From positions 57,007-121,006 of the forward strand of contig NZ_AUCD01000001.1 in assembly GCF_000429585.1 (NCBI RefSeq): 64,000 nt of DNA, in the 5' to 3' direction. Positions within the stretch are counted from its first letter, which is position 1. Every line of letters begins with the position of its first letter. A program made the translations under genes and the position numbers. Shown one piece after another: positions 44,381-52,924 of the stretch. A model generated the notes under the pieces. It was not told the DNA's origin. It worked only from the letters and a program-made list of their open reading frames with translations, and made no database searches. This DNA comes from Atopococcus tabaci DSM 17538. GTDB taxonomy: Bacteria; Bacillota; Bacilli; Lactobacillales; Carnobacteriaceae_A.

Positions 44381-44920
44381 ATGACAGAATTTCACGCAAC
44401 CACAATATTAGGCATTCGTCATGAAGGCAAAATGGCCATGGCCGGCGACGGTCAAGTGACAATGGGCGAACAAGTTATCATGAAAGGAACCGCCCGGAAA
44501 GTCCGCCGCATCTACAACGGTGAAGTATTGGTCGGGTTTGCCGGCAGTGTGGCGGATGCATTTACTCTTGAAGAAAAATTTGAAGGCTATTTGAATCAAT
44601 ATAAAGGAAATTTGATGCGCGCAGCGGTGGAGCTAGCACAAGAATGGCGCTCAGATAAAGTCATGCAAAAACTTGAAGCGCTGTTAATTGTCATGGACAA
44701 AAATGACATGCTGCTGGTTTCCGGGAACGGAGAAGTCATTCAGCCGGATGATGGAATCCTTGCCATCGGATCAGGTGGAAACTTCGCGTTGTCCGCTGCC
44801 CGGGCATTGAAGAAGCACGCCACGAACTTAACAGCTGCTGAAATCGCAAAAGAAGGGCTGACAATCGCAGCTGATATCTGCGTCTTTACAAACCACAACA
44901 TCATAGTGGAAGAATTATAA
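44381..44920 (+). CDS. hslV: HslV/ClpQ proteasome-like protease subunit
   Basis: A 179-residue peptidase subunit of the HslUV (ClpYQ) complex. The core begins [23 protein letters not shown], with [24 protein letters not shown] conserved. Compared with E. coli HslV there is a five-residue N-terminal extension (TEFHA after Met) before the conserved Thr pair, a feature of Firmicute ClpQ; B. subtilis ClpQ is reported to use an N-terminal Ser, and here residue 2 is Thr. GGAGG precedes the ATG. hslU follows 14 bp downstream. Confidence 0.95.
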   Translation: MTEFHATTILGIRHEGKMAMAGDGQVTMGEQVIMKGTARKVRRIYNGEVLVGFAGSVADAFTLEEKFEGYLNQYKGNLMRAAVELAQEWRSDKVMQKLEALLIVMDKNDMLLVSGNGEVIQPDDGILAIGSGGNFALSAARALKKHATNLTAAEIAKEGLTIAADICVFTNHNIIVEEL

Positions 44921-44934
44921 GAGGTGAGCTGAAT

Positions 44935-46359
44935 ATGCACATTAAAGATGATATGACACCAAGAGAGATCGTCCAGGAACTGGACAAATACATCATCGGC
45001 CAGCACGATGCCAAACGGTCCGTGGCCATCGCACTGCGGAACCGTTACCGTCGTTTGCAGCTGGATGATGACATGCAACGCGAGATTACACCAAAAAACA
45101 TTTTGATGATCGGTGCCACAGGGGTAGGGAAAACAGAAATCGCCCGCCGGTTGGCTTCTATTGTGAAAGCGCCTTTCGTGAAAGTGGAAGCCACCAAGTT
45201 TACTGAAGTGGGGTATATCGGACGCGATGTGGAATCGATGGTCCGTGATTTGGTTGAAGCAGCTGTTCAGCTTGTTCGTAACCAGCAGTACGATAGAGTT
45301 CGTCCGCAGGCGGAACGTCATGCGATTGAACGGGTGGCAAAAGCTTTGGCACCCGGAATCAAAAAAGAACGCAATCCGTATGACAACAACCCATTCGGTT
45401 CCATGTTCAAAAATATGGGCATCGATCCCAACCAATTAGCACCGGAACCGGAAGAAGAGGAAGAAGAAGTGACGCCTCAAATTTCCAGCAAACGGGATGA
45501 GTTAAAAGAACAAATCCGACGCGGAGTATTGGACAACAAAGAAGTCACCATCAAAGTGACGGAAAAGAAAAAATCCGCTCCAAGTCCGATGAACGCCGGG
45601 CTGGAACAGATGGGCATCGATTTGAGCGAAACATTGGGCGCTTTGACCCCTCAGAAAAAAGTCAAACGCACGGTGACCGTGAAAGAAGCCATCGAAATCT
45701 TTACAGAAGAAGAAGCCGAGAAACTGGTCAACCAAGAAGATGTGCACGCTGAAGCCATCAAACTGGCACAAGACTCGGGGATCATTTTCATCGATGAGAT
45801 TGATAAAATCACGTCTAAAAACGGCAACAATTCCGGACAAGTTTCCCGTGAAGGAGTGCAACGTGACATCCTGCCGATCGTCGAGGGATCCACTGTCAGC
45901 ACGAAGTATGGAACAATCAATACCGATCACATTCTCTTCATCGGTTCTGGAGCCTTCCATATGTCCAAACCGAGCGATTTGATCCCGGAATTACAAGGGC
46001 GGTTCCCGATTCGTGTGGAACTGGATGATTTGACGAAAGATGATTTCTTGAAGATTTTGACGGAGCCGCATAATGCATTGGTCAAACAATACAGAGAGTT
46101 GCTGCGGACAGAAAACATCGACGTAATCTTTACTTTCGAAGCAGTGGAACGCATCGCGGAAATCGCGTATGAAGTCAATGCGGAAACCGACAATATCGGA
46201 GCCCGCCGTCTGCATACGATTCTTGAGCGTTTATTGGAAGATCTGTTGTTTGAAGCACCAGACATGCAGATGGGCGAAGTGAAAATCACGCGCCAATACG
46301 TGGATGAAAAAATTGGGCACATTGTAGCGGACAAAGACTTGAGCCGTTACATCCTTTAA
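44935..46359 (+). CDS. hslU: HslU/ClpY ATPase subunit
   Basis: A 474-residue AAA+ unfoldase that feeds substrates to HslV. Walker A is GATGVGKTEIARRL, Walker B is IIFIDEIDKI, and the pore motif GYIGRDVE (GYVG type) is present. An intermediate I domain (about 110-240) includes an acidic stretch (EPEEEEEEV). Sensor 2 lies in NIGARRLHT, and the C-terminus ends SRYIL, which docks on HslV. AGAGGTGAG precedes the ATG. codY, the usual next gene, is absent here. Confidence 0.96.
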   Translation: MHIKDDMTPREIVQELDKYIIGQHDAKRSVAIALRNRYRRLQLDDDMQREITPKNILMIGATGVGKTEIARRLASIVKAPFVKVEATKFTEVGYIGRDVESMVRDLVEAAVQLVRNQQYDRVRPQAERHAIERVAKALAPGIKKERNPYDNNPFGSMFKNMGIDPNQLAPEPEEEEEEVTPQISSKRDELKEQIRRGVLDNKEVTIKVTEKKKSAPSPMNAGLEQMGIDLSETLGALTPQKKVKRTVTVKEAIEIFTEEEAEKLVNQEDVHAEAIKLAQDSGIIFIDEIDKITSKNGNNSGQVSREGVQRDILPIVEGSTVSTKYGTINTDHILFIGSGAFHMSKPSDLIPELQGRFPIRVELDDLTKDDFLKILTEPHNALVKQYRELLRTENIDVIFTFEAVERIAEIAYEVNAETDNIGARRLHTILERLLEDLLFEAPDMQMGEVKITRQYVDEKIGHIVADKDLSRYIL

Positions 46360-46372
46360 GAAACGAATGACC

Positions 46373-46403
46373 AAAGGGAGCGGCAATGCGTCGCTCCTTT
46401 TCT
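46373..46403 (+). terminator. Terminator after hslU
   Basis: AAAGGGAGCG and CGCTCCTTTT arms around a short loop. Confidence 0.7.
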
Positions 46404-46448
46404 GTATCTCTTTCTTAACAAACTGCACAGACAAAGAGGAGTGGAAAC

Positions 46449-47327
46449 ATGCGGCATCGAATTGAAAATGAATGGATAGAAGCGGAAATTGAGACGAAGG
46501 GCGCGGAATTAAAAAGTCTGCGGAACAAAGAAACAAACAGAGAATACATGTGGCAGGGAGATCCGGTTTACTGGGGAAGAACAGCTCCTGTTTTGTTCCC
46601 GATTGTCGGGAAGCTGAAAGAAGATAAGTACCAGTTAAATGGAAAAGAGTACGAAATGACCCAGCATGGATTTGGCAGGGACAAAGAATTTGAACTGATC
46701 GAGCAACAGGATGATCGTTTGGTCTTTCAGCTTACTTCAGATTCTCAAACGAAGGAACACTACCCGTATGATTTTCGATTGAGAATCCGGTACACTTTAC
46801 GTCAAAATGCCATTGAAGTAGGTTATGAAGTGCAAAATGTAAACAATGAAGACATGTACTTCTCCATCGGCGGCCATCCGGGTTTTCAAGTACCAATGAC
46901 TAAAGAAACCGCCTTTGAAGACTATGTTGTTTCTGTCAATCCAAAAGAAGAGAGAGAAAGAATTCCGTTGAACGGACCATATGCGGATATAGAAAAGGTC
47001 CGGATAGACGATAGCGTAAGCGAAGAGTTGAAATTGAAGCATTCGCTTTTCGACCAAGACGCATTGATTTACCGGATGGAAGGTCAGAATGAAGTGACCA
47101 TCCATTCACACCAGCATGAACATTTTGTCCGCGTCTCTTTCAGCGGTTTTCCATATGTGGGGATTTGGACTCCTCCGGCAAAAAAAGCTCCGTTTTTATG
47201 TATTGAACCGTGGCACGGACTGGCTGATACGGTAGAAGCTTCAGGGGAGCTGTCCCAAAAGATGGGAATCCGGTCTCTTGAACCGGGGAGCACTTTTCAA
47301 ACGAGCTATCAAATTGAAGTTGGGTAA
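46449..47327 (+). CDS. Aldose 1-epimerase family protein (LacX-like)
   Basis: A 292-residue protein with the galactose mutarotase-like beta-sandwich fold. RTAPVLFPIVGKL, MTQHGFGRDKEFE, FSIGGHPGFQVP and CIEPWHGLADT carry the His and Glu residues that act on the sugar ring oxygen in the family. It is closest in pattern to LacX-type epimerases, whose substrates are not well defined. AGAGGAG precedes the ATG. It occupies the place where codY usually follows hslU and is flanked by terminators, so it is probably a single-gene unit. Confidence 0.88.
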   Translation: MRHRIENEWIEAEIETKGAELKSLRNKETNREYMWQGDPVYWGRTAPVLFPIVGKLKEDKYQLNGKEYEMTQHGFGRDKEFELIEQQDDRLVFQLTSDSQTKEHYPYDFRLRIRYTLRQNAIEVGYEVQNVNNEDMYFSIGGHPGFQVPMTKETAFEDYVVSVNPKEERERIPLNGPYADIEKVRIDDSVSEELKLKHSLFDQDALIYRMEGQNEVTIHSHQHEHFVRVSFSGFPYVGIWTPPAKKAPFLCIEPWHGLADTVEASGELSQKMGIRSLEPGSTFQTSYQIEVG

Positions 47328-47329
47328 AT

Positions 47330-47363
47330 AAAAAAACGTCTGGGACAGCCCAGACGTTTTTTT
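47330..47363. terminator. Bidirectional terminator between the epimerase gene and plsY
   Basis: A 15-bp perfect stem, AAAAAAACGTCTGGG with its complement around ACAG, between convergent genes. Confidence 0.93.
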
Positions 47364-47973
47364 ATTTCTGTTTGTCTTTTGCTCCTAAACCAAAAGGAAC
47401 TTTGTTTTCTTTTCCTTCACGGATACGTTTGATATTCTCTTTGTGCCGCACGACAACCAATACCATGATGATAAAGACCATTGTGCTGAATATCCAGTCT
47501 TGTAAAAACAAAGAGGCAAAGAATGCCAGAATGAGTGTTGTGACACTCGCAAAACTTACCATGCTGGCTACATACAGAAGAATCAAAAAAATCGCAACCA
47601 TCACCAATAAAAAGAGAGGGTTATAGGCAATCGCCACTCCTGCACTGGTCGCCACAGCTTTTCCACCTTTGAATTTGGCAAAAATCGGGAATACATGCCC
47701 AATGATAGCGGCTATACCGATAATCATCGGATGGATGTCCACGTTAAACAGCAGCGGCAATAATCCAGCAGCCGTCCCTTTCAACACATCCACCAATAAC
47801 ACCATGATGCCAGCTTGTTTACCTAAGACCCGGAACGCATTCGTGGTGCCTGAATTGCCGCTTCCGTGTTCTCTAATGTCTGTTTTATACAATAATTTTC
47901 CAACCCACACACCGGCTGGGGTTGACCCCAGCAAGTAAGCAAGAAGAAACATACTGATCAGCTTCACTTGCAT
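47362..47973 (-). CDS. plsY: Glycerol-3-phosphate acyltransferase PlsY
   Basis: A 203-residue polytopic membrane enzyme with about five helices that acylates glycerol-3-phosphate using acyl-phosphate, the first step of phospholipid synthesis. The three cytoplasmic motifs are visible: GSTPAGVWVGKL plus REHGSGNSGTTNAFRVLG (motif 1), the FAKFKGGKAVATSAGV loop (motif 2), and RHKENIKRIREGKENK near the C-terminus (motif 3). AAGGGG precedes the ATG. It is transcribed divergently from parE, as in many Firmicutes. Confidence 0.96.
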   Translation of the reverse strand: MQVKLISMFLLAYLLGSTPAGVWVGKLLYKTDIREHGSGNSGTTNAFRVLGKQAGIMVLLVDVLKGTAAGLLPLLFNVDIHPMIIGIAAIIGHVFPIFAKFKGGKAVATSAGVAIAYNPLFLLVMVAIFLILLYVASMVSFASVTTLILAFFASLFLQDWIFSTMVFIIMVLVVVRHKENIKRIREGKENKVPFGLGAKDKQK

Positions 47974-48003
47974 TGTTCTACCCCTTTCGCATCAAGCAGC
48001 CCT

Positions 48004-48012
48004 ATTTTACCA
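48004..48012 (-). promoter_or_regulatory. Extended -10 promoter of plsY
   Basis: TGgTAAAAT on the minus strand, inside the 13-mer CATGGTAAAATAG that also occurs, oppositely oriented, at the parE promoter. Confidence 0.6.
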
Positions 48013-48074
48013 TGGAATAAGGCGTCGCACCAATATTTTTCTTGCCGAACATATTTTCGTTTTTTGAGGATTCA

Positions 48075-48083
48075 TGGTAAAAT
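48075..48083 (+). promoter_or_regulatory. Extended -10 promoter of parE-parC
   Basis: TGgTAAAAT (48075-48083), with a partial -35 (TTTCGT, 48055-48060; spacer 17). It lies about 117 nt before the parE start. TTGACA (48133-48138) further down lacks a good -10. Confidence 0.55.
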
Positions 48084-48199
48084 AGTACAGTATCCTTACG
48101 CGCTTGAGCGAGAATGTTATTTAAAATGAAGCTTGACAGCAGGAGACTCTTAGTTTACGCTCAATGACGCAGATATACGAGATAAGGAGATTGGTTTGA

Positions 48200-50209
48200 G
48201 TGAAACAACAATTTGAATACAATGATTCTTCCATCCAAGTGTTAGAAGGCTTGGAAGCAGTAAGAAAACGACCAGGAATGTATATCGGGTCAACCGATGC
48301 ACGGGGATTGCACCATTTGGTGTATGAACTTGTAGACAACTCAGTGGACGAAATCCTTTCTGGGTTCGGAGATGAAATCAACGTCACCATCCACAAAGAC
48401 AACAGCATCACCATCACTGATAACGGAAGAGGGATGCCGGTTGGTATGCACAGTTCAGGTATCCCGACCATCCAGGTCATCTTTACCGTACTGCACGCAG
48501 GCGGAAAATTCGGCCAGCAGGGCGGCTACAAAACGTCCGGCGGTCTGCACGGGGTAGGGGCGAGTGTGGTCAATGCCTTGTCCAAGAACTTGAGCGTCAC
48601 CGTGTACCGTGAAGGAACAAAATATACGCAGCAGTTTGAAAACGGCGGAAAACCGGTCAACGGACTGGTCAAGGAATCGGCTCCGAAAACTAAAAGAGGG
48701 ACTTCTGTCTGGTTTCTTCCTGATGAAGAAATCTTTTCCAGCATCGATTTTTCGTATGAAACACTCTGCGAACGATTGCGTGAATCAGCTTTTCTGTTGA
48801 AAGGTGTCAAAATCACGATTGAAGATGAACGGACCGAGGAAAAAGATACATTCTTCTATGAAGAAGGCATCAAAGAATTCGTCGAGTACTTGAATGAAAA
48901 CAAAGACACCCTGACAGACATTGCGTATTTTGAAGGGAAAGCAAACGGCATTGAAGTGGAATGTTCCCTGCAGTACAATGACGGCTATTCAGAGAGCATC
49001 TTGTCCTTTGTCAACAACGTCCGCACCCGTGACGGCGGGACCCATGAAGCGGGATTGAAAACAGGACTGACCAAAACATTCAACGAATATGCGCGCCAAT
49101 CCGGCCAGTTGAAAGAAAAAGACAAGAACTTGGAAGGGAGCGACGTCAGGGAAGGAATCGTCATCGTCCTCTCTGTCCGGATTCCAGAAGCCCTGCTGCA
49201 GTTTGAAGGACAGACGAAAAGCAAACTGGGGACCACTGAAGCACGTTCAGCGGTCGAATCGGTTGTCTCTGAGCTGTTTGGCATCTTGTTGGCTGAAAAC
49301 GGCGAGAAGAGCCAAGAATTGGTCCGCAAAGCGATCAAAGCGCGGGAAGCACGGGAAGCGGCCCGGAAAGCGAAAGAAGAAAGCCGGAACGGTAAGAAGA
49401 ACAAGCGCAGAGAAACACTTTTGTCCGGCAAGTTGACTCCGGCACAAGGGAAAAACCCTAAGAAGAATGAACTGTTCTTGGTAGAGGGGGATTCTGCCGG
49501 CGGCTCAGCCAAGCAAGGGAGAGACCGGAAGTTCCAAGCGATCCTTCCGTTGAGGGGTAAAGTTATCAATACGGAACGGGCAAGCATGAACGACATTTTG
49601 AAAAACGAAGAAATCAACACGATGATTTACACCATCGGGGCTGGAGTAGGCCCGGAGTTTGATTTGAAAGACTGCAACTACGACAAAGTGATCATCATGA
49701 CGGATGCCGATACAGACGGTGCCCACATCCAAGTATTGTTGTTGACTTTCTTTTACCGGTACATGAAACCATTGGTGGAAGCCGGAAAAGTCTATTTGGC
49801 GCTCCCGCCATTGTACAAAGTATCCAAAGGAAGAGGCAAAAAAGAACAAATCGAATACGCTTGGACCGATGAGGAATTGGAAGACGTCACAAAGAACATG
49901 GGGAAAAACTACATCCTGCAGCGCTACAAAGGTCTCGGGGAAATGAACGCCGATCAGCTATGGGAAACCACCATGAACCCGGAAACCCGTACGTTGATCC
50001 GTGTCCGCATCGACGACTTGGCCAAAGCAGAAAAACGAGTGTCCGTCTTGATGGGCAACAAAGTGGAACCGAGACGGAAATGGATCGAATCCCATGTTGA
50101 ATTCACGATGGAAGAAGGCGGAAGCATTTTGGAAAACGACCAAATGCTGGACGATCAGCCTGAATTTTCGGAACGAGAGGAAGAAGCAGCGAATGCCGAA
50201 GAGAGATGA
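48200..50209 (+). CDS. parE: DNA topoisomerase IV subunit B
   Basis: A 669-residue GHKL ATPase and Toprim subunit of topoisomerase IV. VRKRPGMYIGSTDARGLHHLVYELVDNSVDE and the DNGRGMPVGMH and GGLHGVGASVVNAL motifs form the ATP site; EGDSAGGSAKQGRDRKFQA and MTDADTDGAH form the Toprim metal site. It is taken as ParE rather than GyrB from the partner and the plsY context. The start is GTG 48200, with AAGGAG (48184-48189) and an in-frame stop immediately upstream. parC overlaps the end by 17 bp. Confidence 0.94.
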   Translation: MKQQFEYNDSSIQVLEGLEAVRKRPGMYIGSTDARGLHHLVYELVDNSVDEILSGFGDEINVTIHKDNSITITDNGRGMPVGMHSSGIPTIQVIFTVLHAGGKFGQQGGYKTSGGLHGVGASVVNALSKNLSVTVYREGTKYTQQFENGGKPVNGLVKESAPKTKRGTSVWFLPDEEIFSSIDFSYETLCERLRESAFLLKGVKITIEDERTEEKDTFFYEEGIKEFVEYLNENKDTLTDIAYFEGKANGIEVECSLQYNDGYSESILSFVNNVRTRDGGTHEAGLKTGLTKTFNEYARQSGQLKEKDKNLEGSDVREGIVIVLSVRIPEALLQFEGQTKSKLGTTEARSAVESVVSELFGILLAENGEKSQELVRKAIKAREAREAARKAKEESRNGKKNKRRETLLSGKLTPAQGKNPKKNELFLVEGDSAGGSAKQGRDRKFQAILPLRGKVINTERASMNDILKNEEINTMIYTIGAGVGPEFDLKDCNYDKVIIMTDADTDGAHIQVLLLTFFYRYMKPLVEAGKVYLALPPLYKVSKGRGKKEQIEYAWTDEELEDVTKNMGKNYILQRYKGLGEMNADQLWETTMNPETRTLIRVRIDDLAKAEKRVSVLMGNKVEPRRKWIESHVEFTMEEGGSILENDQMLDDQPEFSEREEEAANAEER

Positions 50210-52652
50210 AATACAAGAATTATCATTAGATGAAGTAATGGGAGACCGTTTCGGACGGTACTCCAGGTACATCATCCAGGAACGGGCCATCCCAGACATC
50301 CGGGACGGATTAAAGCCTGTTCAACGACGCATTCTTTATTCCATGTCGGTGGAAGGCAATACACACGAAAAAGGCTTTCGCAAATCGGCGAAAACCGTCG
50401 GAAACGTGATCGGGAATTACCACCCTCACGGAGACACCAGCGTGTACGATGCCATGGTCCGGTTAAGTCAGGAATGGAAGATGCGGGAACCGTTGATTGA
50501 GATGCACGGAAACAACGGAAGTATGGACGGGGACCCACCGGCAGCGATGCGGTATACGGAAGCACGTATGTCTAAAATCGCGGGTGAGATGACCCAGGAC
50601 TTGGAAAAAGAAACAGTGGAATGGGTTCTCAACTTTGATGACACCACGCATGAACCGACGGTGATGCCCGCTCGTTTCCCGAACCTGCTGGTAAATGGAG
50701 CGACCGGAATCTCAGCAGGATATGCAACGGACATTCCGCCGCACAACTTAGGAGAAGTCATCGATGCAGCCATCTATCTGATTAAACATCCCGGAACCGA
50801 TACAAAGAAATTGATGAGTTTCATCAAAGGGCCGGATTTTCCTACCGGCGGCATCGTTCAAGGGGAAAAAGGGCTGCAAAAAGCGTATGAAACAGGGAAA
50901 GGTAAAATTGTGGTGCGGTCTAAGACCATGATTGAAGACATTCGCGGCGGCCGTCAACAGATTGTGGTCACTGAAATTCCATACGAAGTGAATAAAGCAA
51001 ACATCGTACGGAAAATTGATGACATCAAATACAACAAGAGAATTGACGGCATCTCGGAAGTTCGGGATGAAACGGACCGGGACGGCCTTCGCATTGTGGT
51101 GGAATTGAAAAAAGAAGCCAATGCGGAAGGCATTTTGACCTATCTGTTGAAGAACACGGACTTGCAGATTTCTTATAACTTGAACATGGTTGCGATTGAC
51201 GAAAAACGTCCGCAGCAGGTGGGGTTGAAACAAATTTTGAGTGCTTACTTGGAGCACCGCCGCACGATTGTTACCCGTCGGACCGAATTTGACCTCCGCA
51301 AAGCGCAAAACCGCAAACACATCGTAGACGGATTGATCAAAGCAGTCTCGATTTTGGATGATGTGATTGCGGCGATTCGTCAAAGCAAGAACAAACAAGA
51401 TGCCAAACGGAACATCGAGGCGCAGTTTGGTTTCACCGAAGCGCAAGCAGAAGCGATTGTGTCCTTGCAGTTGTACCGTTTATCCAATACGGACATCACC
51501 CAGCTTCAAAAAGAAGCCGATGAATTGGACAAGCAGATTGCAACTCTCAGCGCCATCTTGGCAGATCCGAAGAAACGGGACCAAGAGATCATCAAAGAGA
51601 TGCGGGAGACGAAAAAAGCTTACGCCACCCCACGCTTGACAGAGATTGAAGAAAAAATTGAGGAACTGAAGGTCGAAACAGAAGTGTTGATAGCGGAAGA
51701 AGACGTGATCGTTTCTGTGACACGGGATGGGTACGTGAAGCGGACAAGTCCGCGTTCGTACGGCGCATCCTTGCCAGAGGAAATCGGTTTGAAAGAAGGA
51801 GACCACCCTGTACTGGTTCAACAATTATCCACGCTGGATCAAGTGGTTTTGTTTACGAACAAAGGAAACTTCATCAATCGGCCGGTTTATGAATTGCCGG
51901 ACTTCCGTTGGAAAGACTTGGGGCAGCACCTGTCACAGACCATTTCCCTGGAAAAAGAAGAACAGATTATTGCGGCGTTTGGATTGAAAGACTTTACGGA
52001 AGAAGCCACGTTTGTGTTGTTCTCAAAAGAAGGATTCATCAAACAAACGGCGCTGGCGGAGTTCCAACCTAAACGGACGTATCGCAAGAAAAGTTCGGTG
52101 GGCATGAAGTTGAAGACATCCAGCGATGAAGTAGTAGCCGTGTACTATACGGACGCTACCGATAAACAAGACGTCTTCTTAGTCAGTCACGGAGGGTACG
52201 GCCTGCGCTACTCACTGAAAGAAGTTCCGATTGTCGGGGCGAAAGCAGCCGGCGTCAAGTCGATGAACTTGAAAGAAGACGATTGGATTGTGGGCGGAAC
52301 GCTCATCGATCCGGACGAGAACCGCACGCATATCTTGATTGTCACTCAAAGAGGCGCAGTCAAGAAAATGGACTTGTCGGAATTTGACGTTATGGCACGA
52401 GCACAAAGAGGGCTGCTGGTGCTGCGTGATTTGAAAGCCAAGCCGCATCGAGTGGCCTTGATTGAAAAAGTAGAGGAGGGAGAGCAGCGGACCTTGATTA
52501 CTGATAAAGGCGAAAGTTTCCTTTTGGATGAAGGGCGTTACTCCCCAGTCGATCGCTACAATAACGGATCGTTTATCCTTGATGAAAATACAGATGGCAC
52601 ACCCGTGATGATGAAGCGGGACGATATCGTAAAAATCGATACAAAAGAATAG
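50193..52652 (+). CDS. parC: DNA topoisomerase IV subunit A
   Basis: An 819-residue DNA cleavage subunit. The winged-helix quinolone-region motif GNYHPHGDTSVYDAMVRLSQ and the catalytic Tyr121 in AAMRYTEARMS are present, followed by the tower, the coiled coil and a C-terminal beta-pinwheel without the GyrA box, supporting ParC over GyrA. The ATG at 50193 follows GAGAGGAAG; the 33-codon upstream extension runs through parE and is rejected. Topoisomerase IV decatenates daughter chromosomes. It ends at a strong terminator. Confidence 0.95.
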   Translation: MPKRDEIQELSLDEVMGDRFGRYSRYIIQERAIPDIRDGLKPVQRRILYSMSVEGNTHEKGFRKSAKTVGNVIGNYHPHGDTSVYDAMVRLSQEWKMREPLIEMHGNNGSMDGDPPAAMRYTEARMSKIAGEMTQDLEKETVEWVLNFDDTTHEPTVMPARFPNLLVNGATGISAGYATDIPPHNLGEVIDAAIYLIKHPGTDTKKLMSFIKGPDFPTGGIVQGEKGLQKAYETGKGKIVVRSKTMIEDIRGGRQQIVVTEIPYEVNKANIVRKIDDIKYNKRIDGISEVRDETDRDGLRIVVELKKEANAEGILTYLLKNTDLQISYNLNMVAIDEKRPQQVGLKQILSAYLEHRRTIVTRRTEFDLRKAQNRKHIVDGLIKAVSILDDVIAAIRQSKNKQDAKRNIEAQFGFTEAQAEAIVSLQLYRLSNTDITQLQKEADELDKQIATLSAILADPKKRDQEIIKEMRETKKAYATPRLTEIEEKIEELKVETEVLIAEEDVIVSVTRDGYVKRTSPRSYGASLPEEIGLKEGDHPVLVQQLSTLDQVVLFTNKGNFINRPVYELPDFRWKDLGQHLSQTISLEKEEQIIAAFGLKDFTEEATFVLFSKEGFIKQTALAEFQPKRTYRKKSSVGMKLKTSSDEVVAVYYTDATDKQDVFLVSHGGYGLRYSLKEVPIVGAKAAGVKSMNLKEDDWIVGGTLIDPDENRTHILIVTQRGAVKKMDLSEFDVMARAQRGLLVLRDLKAKPHRVALIEKVEEGEQRTLITDKGESFLLDEGRYSPVDRYNNGSFILDENTDGTPVMMKRDDIVKIDTKE

Positions 52653-52658
52653 TGAATG

Positions 52659-52698
52659 AAAGCACCAGGCGAGAGCATACATCGCCTGGTGCTTTTTT
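52659..52698 (+). terminator. Terminator after parC
   Basis: AAAGCACCAGGCG pairs with CGCCTGGTGCTTT, followed by a T run. Confidence 0.93.
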
Positions 52699-52743
52699 GG
52701 TGTCACTTGTTCTTAGGTGTAAAAAGTTTTTGTTAGTACAACA

Positions 52744-52773
52744 TTCACAAACTGAAAGAATACGATTTCACAA
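52744..52773. promoter_or_regulatory. Repeated TTCACAA half-sites upstream of pflB
   Basis: TTCACAA occurs at 52744-52750 and 52767-52773 in direct orientation. It resembles one half of a Rex or CRP/FNR-type operator, but no full palindrome is present, so a regulator cannot be assigned. Confidence 0.35.
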
Positions 52774-52845
52774 ATTTTAACCAAAATTCTACTTTATGCA
52801 AAAAATACAGGGAAAACACTTCTATTTAAAAGTGATAAATTGAGC

Positions 52846-52874
52846 TTGTCCGACTTATCTCCATGTGTTATATT
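52846..52874 (+). promoter_or_regulatory. Promoter of pflB
   Basis: TTGTCC (52846-52851), 17-bp spacer, TATATT (52869-52874), with TGt at 52866-52868. It lies about 50 nt before the start codon. Confidence 0.7.
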
Positions 52875-52924
52875 GAACATGTTGAAGCTGTTCAGCTTAC
52901 ATAGCATATGAGGAGGCGTCAGAA

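Noticed and set aside
50748..51446. 232-codon minus-strand open frame opposite parC
   Set aside because: It is antisense to the conserved parC body and has no supporting start signal or recognisable domain.
52724..52773. Complete Rex operator upstream of pflB
   Set aside because: TTGT and TTCACAA elements occur, but no symmetric 18-bp site can be formed, so only half-sites are reported.
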